A stretch of DNA of 64,000 nt from Cygnus atratus (Eukaryota > Chordata > Aves > Anseriformes > Anatidae). The stretch spans positions 52,557,149 through 52,621,148 of the forward strand of contig NC_066396.1 in assembly GCF_013377495.2 (NCBI RefSeq). Reading direction: 5' to 3'. Positions 48,901-57,868 of this stretch are shown here, piece by piece (positions within the stretch are counted from its first letter, which is position 1; every line of letters starts with the position of its first letter). The translations under genes were made by a program, and so were the position numbers. The notes under the pieces are model-generated. The model searched no databases, had not been told where the DNA came from, and saw nothing but the letters and a program-made list of their open reading frames with translations.

Positions 48901-51338
48901 TTTTACATTCAGCATCCAGAGAGTCAGAGTGAAGTCAGGCGAAACTCAGAAAAAGTAACTTGTTTTCATTGTCATAAAGTATCTTAGTTTTAATTGCTAG
49001 TGTTACTCTAATCATGGTATCTCACAGGGCAGGATAAAACATGGAAAGCAGTTGTAAATGAGTGCTACACTGATAGTCAGGGCTACAGTAGCACCAAACC
49101 TGCATTTATTTCAGCCATATTCAGCTGTTTGCCTCCACTGGGATCTGCAATTTGTAATTTCACTCCCACAGAATTCATTTGCAACCCACTGTCTCATTTG
49201 CCTCAGGTTGGTTACAATATGCAAGAGTATCTCAACGAGAAGCTCTGATTGTATTTGCAATTTCTCCTTGCTGGACACATGCACCGGTTTTCATGCAAAG
49301 AGCCTGCTTAAAAGTAGATTTTCAGAAACCTTTCAAAAAAATGCATTCACACTGGAAATGATTGCTTCGTTAAGCTGGATTTTTCTGGAGAGTAGGATGT
49401 ATCTTGGTGGGTGGGAAATGAAACACATGAATGCTGCAGATGTTGCTAATACATGAATGCTAAAACAGCACTTAATCTGAGCAGTACTGCTTTCCCCTGA
49501 ATCTTTTGAAGTATTTAGATTCATTAGACGTGAGATCTGTTAGCAGAAAACGGGTCTGGAACAGAGAATGTGCACGTCCTGTGTACAGGGTTGTGAATAG
49601 TATGTTCCTCCTTTAAATAAACAAGGCAGTCACTTTATCAAAAAAACAGTTATCAGAGCTGAACAAATATAGGGGTTGGGAAAGTACTGATAAATAGAAA
49701 AGCAACCACTCAGGTTTGCTGGAATTGGCAACCTACTCTGTTTGCAAATATTCAAGGGAGCAAGGCTTTCTTCCAAGATCATTAACCTAAAGGAAAAGTC
49801 ACACGACTAGTGTAAATAAAGAACCAAGAGACTTCGAGGTAGAGCCTCTGCTCTCTTAGCCACAACAAGATTTTATGCAAAGGGCTAACAAAAGTTTGAG
49901 GTCCATACATCCTGCATTTACCAGTTTTTCTTACACAGTGATTCTTTTCTTATGGAATTTTTTCTTTATATTTTTAAAAATATTTAAAAATTTTATTTAA
50001 AAATATTATTTTTATATTTTTAAAAATAATTTTCTGCCAGTGATTTTCTGCCAGTGACCAGGCTGGTAAAGCAGTAGTGCCCCACATGGCAGAGTGTGAA
50101 CACTGCTTCCCAGCATCCTGTTCCTGCAGTTAAAAGAAGATGTCTGGCTCAGTCATCTAAATGTCCAACTTCTATTTCACAGGGTGGTGTTTTGTTCTCG
50201 AGATGGCACCTCACGTCTTGGTAAAGGAGAAGAGGCAGCAATATTTGTGAAATGCCTGGAGCAGCCTGTCAACAGGAAAAGGGGAGGGTAAGAGCAAGCA
50301 TCATTGTCTTAAGGTTGTGGAAACATGAATGGGTTTCATAAAACTTCGAGATTTGATTGATTCTGCACTAACATTCTAAACAATGCAGAAGCATTGCAAC
50401 TCAGTCTAATTTGAGGTTTGCTTGTAGTAGCTTTGGTAGCTTAAAAGCCCCAGACTTGGTTCTCTGCTAACCATCTCCTCGTGTGGTTGTTACCACACCT
50501 GCAAAGCAAGTGCAAGTCCCTCTCACACTGTGGTGGTGGTGAAGTATAAATCTTACTGTTAAGGAGGGTTTACTAACAAACCCTCTGTTTTTAGAGGGCA
50601 CTAACACAGAGGAGAGCTTTCTTCTGTCTGAAGGAGTTCTATGTTCACCCTTAACGCAAGGACATCCAAGCACCCATGCTGAGTCAGTCCAGAGCCCTTC
50701 CTTAGGCTAGACGTGGGTCTGGAGGCTGGTACAGACAGAAACAGGGCAGGCACATGGAGGTACTCTCACTGGCACACTACTTTCCTCTGGATTAGTGACT
50801 TCCTGAGATTTGCACCTCAGATTTATATCAAGATTACATCTGCGTGTTTAATGCATATTTTTTTCTGATTAGTAACTTTTCTGACCCAGAGTAAACTTTA
50901 AATGTGGGCCCAATTTTATTTGGACTTTATCCACTAAAGTTTGAGCTGGAGAAGCAGTTATATTTATTTTAGTGCAGTTGCTATCAGTGAAAGGTCTCAT
51001 GGGGATACTTGTAGACTTAGATCTTTTTTTTTCTGCATAAAAAGGCATATGTGCTGACCTTCACCCCAGGGCAATGACCTGGCGAGGCCTTGGGAGCTCT
51101 GTGTGTGTGTGTGCGTGTGTGTTTCTGACACACCTGTAAAATTCAGTGGCGGCCAAGAACGGCCCAACCACATAACTTATTTTCCTGTTGAGTATTGTTT
51201 TTGGATCTTAAGTCTCAAAACAAGACAAAAATTGAACAAGTGTCTTATGTCTTTCTCTTCACCTTGTCTGTATTTTTTTTTTCTTCCCACAGAGCCAAGA
51301 AAGCCTCTAAAGAAAATTCTGCACAGGAATCTGCTTAA
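36871..51338 (+). CDS. LPL: Lipoprotein lipase, ten coding exons, complete
   Basis: Secreted triacylglycerol lipase (EC 3.1.1.34) of capillary endothelium. It hydrolyses triglyceride in chylomicrons or portomicrons and VLDL, uses apoC-II as cofactor and works as a dimer. Joined exons: 36871-36943, 43438-43601, 43749-43928, 44385-44496, 45989-46222, 46410-46652, 47767-47887, 48772-48954, 50183-50287 and 51293-51338. They give 486 codons, and all phases agree. Visible: signal peptide about 1-21; catalytic Ser155 in GYSLG, Asp179 in GLDPAG and His264 in CSHERS; disulfide pair C50/C63; lid between C239 and C262; basic heparin-binding region 302-320 with a furin-type RTKR at 317-320; PLAT domain from about 336; lipid-binding W413, W416 and W417 in SWSDWW; sequons N66, N350 and N382. 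Residues are about 90% or more like chicken LPL as I recall it. Exon sizes 3-9 equal the human ones. Nothing is broken. Hepatic and endothelial lipase are excluded by the close match along the whole length. Confidence 0.98.
36944..43437 (+). other. LPL: LPL intron 1 (6.5 kb)
   Basis: The first intron is GT-AG, phase 1, and by far the largest. I recognise no exon, CR1 copy or RNA gene inside. It holds T-runs at 40741-40755, 41172-41185 and 42862-42878. Its first 170 bases belong to the CpG island. First introns often carry regulatory elements, but none can be named here. Confidence 0.9.
43438..43601 (+). CDS. LPL: LPL exon 2
   Basis: It encodes residues 25-79: the mature N-terminus (FEGIESKFSLRTP), cysteines 50 and 63 of the first disulfide, the N66-H-T glycosylation sequon that matches the essential site of mammalian LPL, and IHGWT at the end. 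At 164 bases it is three longer than the human exon. The acceptor is TAGCAG, a NAGNAG tandem. The downstream AG gives the chicken-like DDPEAE junction. Confidence 0.97.
43749..43928 (+). CDS. LPL: LPL exon 3
   Basis: It encodes residues 80-139 of the alpha/beta hydrolase core (VTGMYESWVPKLV, then NVIVVDWL and HYPVSAAYTKLVG). The length is 180 bases, phase 0 at both ends, as in human. The preceding intron 2 is only 147 bases. Confidence 0.98.
43929..44384 (+). other. LPL: LPL intron 3
   Basis: A 456-base GT-AG intron, AT-rich, with no feature recognised. The exon 3 frame runs open into it for about 70 codons, which is chance read-through. Confidence 0.95.
44385..44496 (+). CDS. LPL: LPL exon 4, catalytic serine
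   Basis: It encodes residues 140-177, including HLLGYSLGAHAAGIAG with the nucleophile Ser155 in the GXSXG elbow. The length is 112 bases, as in human, and it ends in phase 1 inside Gly177. Confidence 0.98.
44650..45045 (+). mobile_element. Ancient CR1-like fragment in intron 4
   Basis: AGAACTGGAAAAGGTTCAGA at the start, and a block ending in GGTTCAAGGGGAGATTGGACAAGT near 44996-45019, match the pattern of the ORF2 end in old CR1-type LINEs. The intervening sequence is too decayed to align by eye. It is in sense orientation within LPL intron 4 (44497-45988), clear of both splice sites. The boundaries are approximate. Confidence 0.65.
45989..46222 (+). CDS. LPL: LPL exon 5, catalytic aspartate and first half of lid
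   Basis: It encodes residues 177-255: GLDPAGP with Asp179, the LSPDDADFVDVLHTYTRG calcium-binding-type loop, PVGHIDIYPNGG, Cys239 and most of the lid helix region. The length is 234 bases, as in human, ending in phase 1. Residue 191 is Leu, where chicken (as recalled) and human have Pro. Confidence 0.98.
46410..46652 (+). CDS. LPL: LPL exon 6, catalytic histidine and heparin-binding region
   Basis: It encodes residues 255-336: the lid end (VDQLVKC262), His264 in CSHERSIH, the SCRKNRCNNLGY motif, the basic cluster VNRVRTKR and the start of the linker to the C-terminal domain. RTKR (317-320) corresponds to the furin / ANGPTL-regulated cleavage site RAKR of human LPL. The length is 243 bases, as in human. 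Intron 5 before it is only 187 bases. Confidence 0.98.
46653..47766 (+). other. LPL: LPL intron 6
   Basis: A 1,114-base GT-AG intron with no exon or named repeat recognised. It holds T-runs at 46978-46997 and 47552-47565. Confidence 0.95.
47767..47887 (+). CDS. LPL: LPL exon 7, start of PLAT domain
   Basis: It encodes residues 336-376, the beginning of the C-terminal beta-sandwich (FHYQVKIHFFG). An N350-M-T sequon is present here that human LPL lacks at the aligned place. The length is 121 bases, as in human, ending in phase 2. Confidence 0.97.
47888..48771 (+). other. LPL: LPL intron 7
   Basis: An 884-base GT-AG intron with a TTA/TTTA-rich patch near 48518-48540. No gene or repeat family is recognised. 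Confidence 0.95.
48772..48954 (+). CDS. LPL: LPL exon 8, lipid-binding tryptophan loop
   Basis: It encodes residues 376-437: the N382-K-T sequon, FLIYTEVDIGDLLMLKLQW, the SWSDWWTPF tryptophan loop used for binding lipoprotein surfaces, and RVRVKSGETQKK. The length is 183 bases, as in human. Confidence 0.98.
48955..50182 (+). other. LPL: LPL intron 8
   Basis: A 1,228-base GT-AG intron. It holds an AT-only block at about 49967-50030 with self-complementary TTTAAAAATA units, followed at once by a perfect 14-bp tandem duplication (50029-50056). An AATAAA at about 49616 would allow premature polyadenylation in principle, with no other support. Confidence 0.93.
50029..50056. repeat. 14-bp perfect tandem duplication in intron 8
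   Basis: ATTTTCTGCCAGTG occurs twice without a gap, at the edge of an AT-rich self-complementary block. It is a short slippage-type duplication and lies 127 bases before exon 9. Confidence 0.95.
50183..50287 (+). CDS. LPL: LPL exon 9
   Basis: It encodes residues 437-472: VVFCSRDG, then EEAAIFVKC with the last cysteine pair (441/461) and the basic NRKRGG. The length is 105 bases, as in human. In human the stop codon lies at the end of this exon. Here the frame continues into exon 10. Confidence 0.98.
50288..51292 (+). other. LPL: LPL intron 9
   Basis: A 1,005-base GT-AG intron with a TG repeat at about 51100-51123 and a T-rich acceptor tract. Nothing else is recognised. Confidence 0.94.
51293..51338 (+). 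CDS. LPL: LPL exon 10 coding part, C-terminal tail
   Basis: The acceptor TTCTTCCCACAG is followed by codons for AKKASKENSAQESA and a TAA stop (51336-51338). Chicken LPL has the same kind of tail, while in mammals exon 10 is wholly non-coding. With the end of exon 9 the tail forms a basic RKRGGAKKASK patch that could add to heparan-sulfate binding; that last point is inference. Confidence 0.95.
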
Positions 51339-53506
51339 AAGTGACAAGAATTAAGATTTTTTTTCCACACTGGGGAGGAGGAGAGTCTGTTCATCCCAAT
51401 GAACTGGATGTTCAGTAACCAAATATATAGAAATATTTATCTGCCACTGGCCTTTTTGCCCTAGCTACTTAGGAGGCTTCTGTAAGGAAGTCTCAGCATA
51501 CAAAATACTAACCATAAAGATACATTATCAAAATAGTTGTTTAAAACACAGAAACCCCCGCAACAATTGCCAAAGGCTTGAGTGTTAGGAAGGAATAAGT
51601 GATTTTTTGTCTAATCATGGTGCCTTGTGACAAAGTTTCTTGACATCAGTTCCTCTATAGCAGTTTTGTAGTATTTATTGAAAAGAAGTAGAGCCCATGT
51701 ACTGTACCTTGTTTCTTTCTGGAGTCTTCTGGAACTGGACTTTTATTTCCTCCTTGCTTGGCTATCTGAATTTTTCAGACAGTTTCAGTGGCTAGAGTTC
51801 ATTGTCTTCAGGTGTGTGGTTTAGCAAATAGATTAGGCTTCTCATGTGAAAAAATACCTTTGCTGTGTGGTAAAGCTGTATCCGAAAGATGTCCAGGGGA
51901 CTGACTCAATATTGGGGATGAATATATTTTAGTTTGTGGTTATGAATGTGCTTTACTGGGGGTAAATGCCAGTGCTGCTTAGCAGTACTTATGATCTGTT
52001 AAACTATATACTTCTATGCAGCATATCCTGGAATAAACAGCAGTTGTAGGAGAAGACAGCAATACCAGTGTCCTATGCAGACATTCAGCTTTTCATTTGT
52101 GCTTTCATTCCCCTGAAAATGGAGCCATCAAACCTCCAACACTGTGCTGAGTAAGGAACGGCAATGGAATTGAGCTACCAGAAACCGCAGGGAATGGACT
52201 TTTTTACCACTTGCTTGCATCCTTGATGCTAAAACTAAGTTTCAGTGCTGTTTGACACTGAATGCCATTCATGCAGCTGTGTGACAGCTATATCTGGTTT
52301 TCAGTGCAACTAAATCCACAGGTGACCAGCATACCCCTGCTTCCCTGTACTGGAATTGTGACTTCCAGTGACCAGCCTTCATTTGTTGCTTGGCTGTGAT
52401 GTGATGCCAGATACTAGGAGTTGCTTGGTTTTCCACCTTGAGGTGGAATTCAGCAGGGAGCAAGAGCTGTGACATTTAAAAAGAGCCTGATTTTTGTGAT
52501 GCAAAAAAATGAATGGTCTGAGAAACACTTGAATTAGACATGATGTGTGTGAGTTGCCAAAAATAGATATATTGAAGGCTTTCTGCTTTCCCTTTCTTGA
52601 AGTAATGTGTAATTTTTCTAGTGCTTGGGAAAATTCAATAGCCTTCATTTAGCTTTCTGGAGGATAAACAAAATACTGGGGAGGTAGAAGGGTTTGAAGG
52701 TAGACGTTTGGAGAAGTGTAATGTGAGCTATTGATGCTGTCTTTTCTCATAGTCTATGCTCATAGTCTTTTCCCACATGTGCAAGACAAAGTGTGGAGGT
52801 GGTGATTCTCCAAGACCATCCTATCTTTGAAGCAAAACCAACATAAATACATTTATGTGCACAGTTTTTTTTTCTTTTTTTTTTCTAGCCATCGCTGCTA
52901 GTATATATGGGGATAAAAGTCTTGAACAGTGCAATATGTTGGAATATTAATAACTCCAAAATTGCTTACATTTGGTTTCCTCACTACAGATAGGATGAGT
53001 CATTGAGGGTGGGGCTGAGTATTGAGCCACAGCATTTGAGACCTCTAAAAATAAATACAATTCCATATTCCCTATAGACTTCACATTTTGTTGCAATCTT
53101 CTCTTTAGAGTTAAAGTTCTCTGGAAATAAAATGTGTGTAAACAGGTGTGCTTTTAATCCAATATCTAACTCAAACACATACGGAACTTGGATAAAAAAT
53201 AGTGAGGGTTCTTTTACGTGGGGACACATGATTTAGCTTTGAATGTTATTTATTAGCTGTAAATACCATATTTATGTGTTTAAAGGTAGTTTGTATATAT
53301 TGCTAAAGTTGCTGAGAGTCTTTACATTTATACAGTTGTGTGGTATTAATCCTGTATATAGCTTTCAGAGAGATTTTTATCAACAAACCACTTACACTGC
53401 ATTATTTCCAGTGTGGTTAGTAAGTTTTTTTTTTTTTTAAAAATCTCCTCAGTTTTGTACAGAATGGAAACCTATGGTTTTAATAAAACTCTCAAACTGA
53501 TGCCAA
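51339..53506 (+). other. LPL: LPL 3' UTR
   Basis: AT-rich non-coding sequence with several TATTTAT/ATTTA motifs (for example near 51670 and 53247). AATAAA hexamers are at 52032-52037, about 53127 and 53482-53487. The last gives a UTR of about 2.15 kb, in line with the long 3' UTR of vertebrate LPL mRNAs. The end is predicted about 20 bases after the last hexamer. No competing reading frame of interest is present. Confidence 0.7.
53482..53487 (+). terminator. LPL: Probable distal poly(A) signal of LPL
   Basis: AATAAA in TTTTAATAAAACTC, with T/GT-rich DNA about 55-75 bases further on. It is the last hexamer before sequence character changes. The earlier AATAAA at 52032 may serve as a proximal site. 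Confidence 0.6.
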
Positions 53507-56500
53507 AGTCACTAGTTTCATTTTGATGAAACAATCTGCTGTATATGTCTTATGTTGAAGTTTCACAGCCTTTTACTTGGTATTCTGAGGATTCGTACGA
53601 AGATGGGGTAAGACTTTTTTATATTTTAATCATGCAATGTTTGTACTTTTTTTTTCATTTATGATGTTTTGGGACACATGTGAAAATTCACAAATCCTCC
53701 TATGCATACTACATCTCTATGTGCCTTGCGAGTATCTTCGATCACAAAGGGAAAGTGAAGCAGCTAGTCAGCTGTCTGTTTGTGGTTTCCAGTTTCATGC
53801 CCTTTTACAACAGCTCCTCCATGCTCTGTTCGAAAGTCCTCACGTTCCTTTTTTTTTTATACCTGTCTTCCTCGGTCCCCGCAGCACGAACTGGTGCTTG
53901 TGTGCTGTTCCGCCTAACCGAAAATAGAAACTTTCTCTGCAACATCAGTAACTCTCTGACCACTTGGTCTACAGGAAGTCATAAACCACTGATCCCTAAC
54001 CCTTACCACCACTTTCTAAAGGGAGTAACAGTGAAAAATCACTTTGGCCCGTACTCATGTGCACAGCTGAGCTCAGGACTGAGCTCAGGCATTTGACCTG
54101 TGTGGGCTCCAGCAGCCAGACTTGCCCTGTGATGCACAGCAAGGCCGTACCAAGGCTGTTAGAAGAGGAGCACTAGAATTAAGTTGCAGCAACGTGTGTG
54201 AGAGACAGTATTTAGAGCAGCTCTGACTTGGTTTAGGACAGCTCTATGGCAGGAGCAGAGCTTTGCTCCTCCTGGTGCAATCAGAGAGAAAGTATGACGT
54301 GGAAAAAGGATGGGGCACAAATAAAGAAGACAAATGGAGGAAGAGGGATGAAAGAAGTGGGTGATCAGAAGTACCCTCGGGAAGTGAATGAGAGGGAAGA
54401 GGTGGGGAGGAATCCAAACTGCAGTAAGGGAATGAACGGAAATGCCAGCAGCAGGTGCTTTAAGGACACTGCTGCTTTCCATGTGTCAGAGGCTGGGTTG
54501 AGGGATGGGGAGGACTCTCATAAGACAAGGACTATGACCACATCTGAAAGCATTCTGCATATTTTTAAATGTATATAATGTACTGCATCATTTGCAGTAA
54601 TGACGTTACATTATTGTTTTGAAGCCACAAGAACCTCTCTACACTAAACAGGTTAAGAGGTAAAGCAGGGAAATAGCTTCTGGTGGAGGTACGAGAACCC
54701 AGGACCCCCCTGGAAGCCTGCAGTCATCTCTGGCCCCTTAACTCCTGCATTTTGCTCTGCAATGCCCAACGGCACCAGGAAAGGTGATGATCCTTGGGGT
54801 AATTCCTGCCCGTGGCAGCCAGTGTGGCCTCTGGAGGGGGTAATGGGGGAAGGATAGGATCCCCATGGCTACCCAGTGAATCTCACCTGTAAATGCTTAG
54901 AACAGGCACGAAGAGTTGTTCTTGGCTGGAAAGACTGAGCAAAGGATTTCAGCCAATGCACCTGCAAGGCAAGGAAGCCCTGACTCAAGTACCTGCTGCC
55001 TATATTTTACTTCCTGCATATATTTCATTTTGTATGAGGTTTTTGGAACCCAGAAATGATTGGTGCTGTCTGTAGGTTGCTCTCCATACTCACATTAGCA
55101 GCTTGGTAGATAGCTGCTGTGTCTCCCCTGCTGAGGCACCTCCTTATTCAGAGGTGTCTGAAAACTTCACACCAGGTTTTCACATCAGGGGGCACACCAC
55201 TTTAAAAAAATAGATTACAGAGGGTGAAGGCTTCCTGAATAACAGCTTATCCTATTCAAGTTCAAGAAGAGTTCCTCTATAAAAGATGAAAGAGCACTCA
55301 ACTGATCAAGCAGTGAGAAAACCTATTCCTTCCTTTCCACATCTATAAAGTGGGTGGTTGGTCCAGGAGCCTGAAATCATGAAGACCTGTATAAATCCTA
55401 CTGCTTTATAGATCAACATGTAATCTTTTTTTTTTTCTTTCTTTTTTCTTTTTTTTTTTCCCCATCACAAACTGTAGTGACTAACTATGGAAAATGCTTT
55501 TCTCTCTTCAGATGGTTGTGTGTCTTTTTTTCTGTGTTGTGAACAAAATGTCAGAAGCTTGCTGCTTTGGATGAGCAAAACATTGCAAATGTGTTGCTTC
55601 TAGAGCTGGTCAGAAACAGACACTGAAAACAAATTTTCAATAAAAGGGAAGAATTAAAGAGGCTATAGTATTTTCCTTTTTGTTAACTGTAAGGCAGCAG
55701 GAAATGCAGGGCTATCCATACTCTGTCAGTCTAAACACAGCAAGATTGTAATCCACACGTCCAAGGGGACCAATAGAACTGCCACCAAGTCATCTTTCAG
55801 GAAATAAATTGCCTGCTTCTCTTGCTGATACTTTCTAGAAAAGTCTTCTAGCCAGATGTCATTTATAGTGGCTCTAGAAAGCCACCAGTTTACACTTTAC
55901 ACAAATAAAGGGATTAGCATTCTCCAGTGACTGAAGGAGAACAAGGAAATGAGAAGAGGAAGGGAAGGGAACCATTTGGCAGAACATCCCACATAGGGCT
56001 TGACTCAACAATGCCTTTACATCCGTATGTGGTGCTATCTCTGCTCAGCAATGCTCAGGATGCTTCCCTAAATCATTTGAAGCTAGCTCCACCAGAACAA
56101 TGCATCCACATCAGAAAAGCAGATGCTAAACAGGGCTGCGCTTTGGGTGTAGCAGGTACGAGCATGTGGGTGCCGTGTATGTCCAATGATGTAATCTCCC
56201 AGCCATTCATGTCAGATAAACACCACGTTCTTCATTGTAGGGCCTTCCCGTGGGAAGTAGCCTGATATCGTTAGACTTGGTTCTCGCCAATGACTCTGGA
56301 GAATCTCTGTTACTCTTCATCACCCCACCACGTTGAAGCACTTGGAGAGTAGTGAGACAGCCTGGCTGGCCATGTGTCTGTCCTCAAAAGCGCCAGGAAG
56401 TGAGGACATGTCTCACGTTGCTCCACCTACCAAAGGCTTTTTTTACCCACAATTAGCTTTAAACCTGGAATCTTCTAAATAGTGAAACAAGGACACTCCC

Positions 56501-56939
56501 TAACAGAGAGTACTGCCTGTGCCAGGCTTCTTCATATGCAGAAGCGCTACATGGAAATTAGGAGCAGTAAGAACAGATTTCCATGCTAGAACAGGTTGAA
56601 GAAATGCTAAGAATAATCACAACTTGTTTCAAAAGAAGCATTAAAAAAAAATGTCTTCAAAAGAAAGGTTTCCTTGTCACTACTGGCAGGTCCCCAGGCT
56701 TTGGCGTGGCTCTTGCTTCCTTCCCATAGCATGTTGTATTTGGGAGCTTTTGGGGGTTTCCTCCTGCAGCCTGAGGGACTGCTGCCACACAAGGCTCCCT
56801 TAATTACTAGGATTAAACCCTCTTCCATGGCTGTCACTGGATGTGAGGAGAGAACTACAATGTTTGGGCTTCTGATGAAAAGGCAGGCTCCGTGCTCACA
56901 GTGTGAGGACAAATCCAAATCCTCAGAGGCTGGAAAAAG

Positions 56940-56971
<32 letters not shown>

Positions 56972-57689
56972 CCTGACACTGTGGGCTCTTGAGTGCTTGT
57001 CTAATGCCTGGCATGATACACCAGTTTTAAAATGAAGTAACAGCTCAAGCTTTCCCACCTTTGGTCCTCTCATGATGGTTGCCAAACTGAGTACCTACAA
57101 TGTCAGGCCATGCTCTGCTCTGGATGACTTCCCACAAATATTCCCAGTATCTCTGGGAAGTCAGACTCAGTACAGACTTGCTTATCTATGGGATGATGGA
57201 AAAAAACAACATAATTGCAATGATGTAAGAAGCATCCAATTGAAAAAGAAAATGAAAAAAAAAATGAGAGAGAGAAAAATCTAGTACGTAATAGCCCATT
57301 TAACATCTAGGGGCTTTTATAGGACAATATAAGACTTAGAAGATCCCTAGCAAACCACACTGTTTGCCTTGACCTTCTTGCTGGCAGGCCAGATGTTCCC
57401 ACGAGCAACAGGAGCCATCTCAGGGATGCTGTCATGTCACTCCAGCTCACTGCTCTGTGTGGCACACTACCCCCATGTCTCAGGGTATGCCCCTTCCAGA
57501 GTCCTTCTTTGAAGTTAGTCCACAGTGATTTTTAGATTCCTCACTGCTGCCAAGCTGTAAAAAGGTATAGCTAGAGCAGGTGGTTTCCTGATCTGTAGCA
57601 GGGAGGTTCAACTGCCAGGTGGCTTGACTGAAGTCTAAATTTTGGAGTATTATCTTCCATGTCAGTGTCAATTTTGAGAGAAATAGAAG
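53507..57689. other. Downstream intergenic DNA, no gene recognised
   Basis: I looked on both strands for SLC18A1 (VMAT1), the downstream neighbour of LPL in mammals, and found no exon with transporter-like membrane segments. T-runs lie at about 55427-55461 and 56942-56971. The other open frames are short and lack domains. A perfect ATCACCCCAC lies at 56319-56328. Confidence 0.5.
56942..56971. repeat. Poly(T) run of 30
   Basis: An uninterrupted T-run, read as poly(A) on the minus strand. No retroposed gene was seen next to it. Confidence 0.95.
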
Positions 57690-57868
57690 AAAGGAAAAGG
57701 AAAGGAAAGGAAAAGGAAAGGAAAGGAAAGGAAAGGAAAGGAAAAAGGAAAGGAAAGGAAAGGAAAGGAAAGGAAAGGAAAGGAAAGGAAAGGAAAGGAA
57801 AGGAAAGGAAAGGAAAGGAAAGGAAAGGAAAGGAAAGGAAAGGAAAGGAAAGGAAAGGAAAGGAAAAG
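57690..57868. repeat. (GGAAA)n microsatellite, about 180 bp
   Basis: About 35 units of GGAAA are nearly perfect, with a few extra A insertions in the first 60 bases. The strand is purely purine. Because the pentamer shifts frame each unit and has no stop, long artefact frames run across it on both strands (Lys/Gly/Glu/Arg or Phe/Pro/Leu/Ser). The flanks are ordinary unique DNA. Confidence 0.98.
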
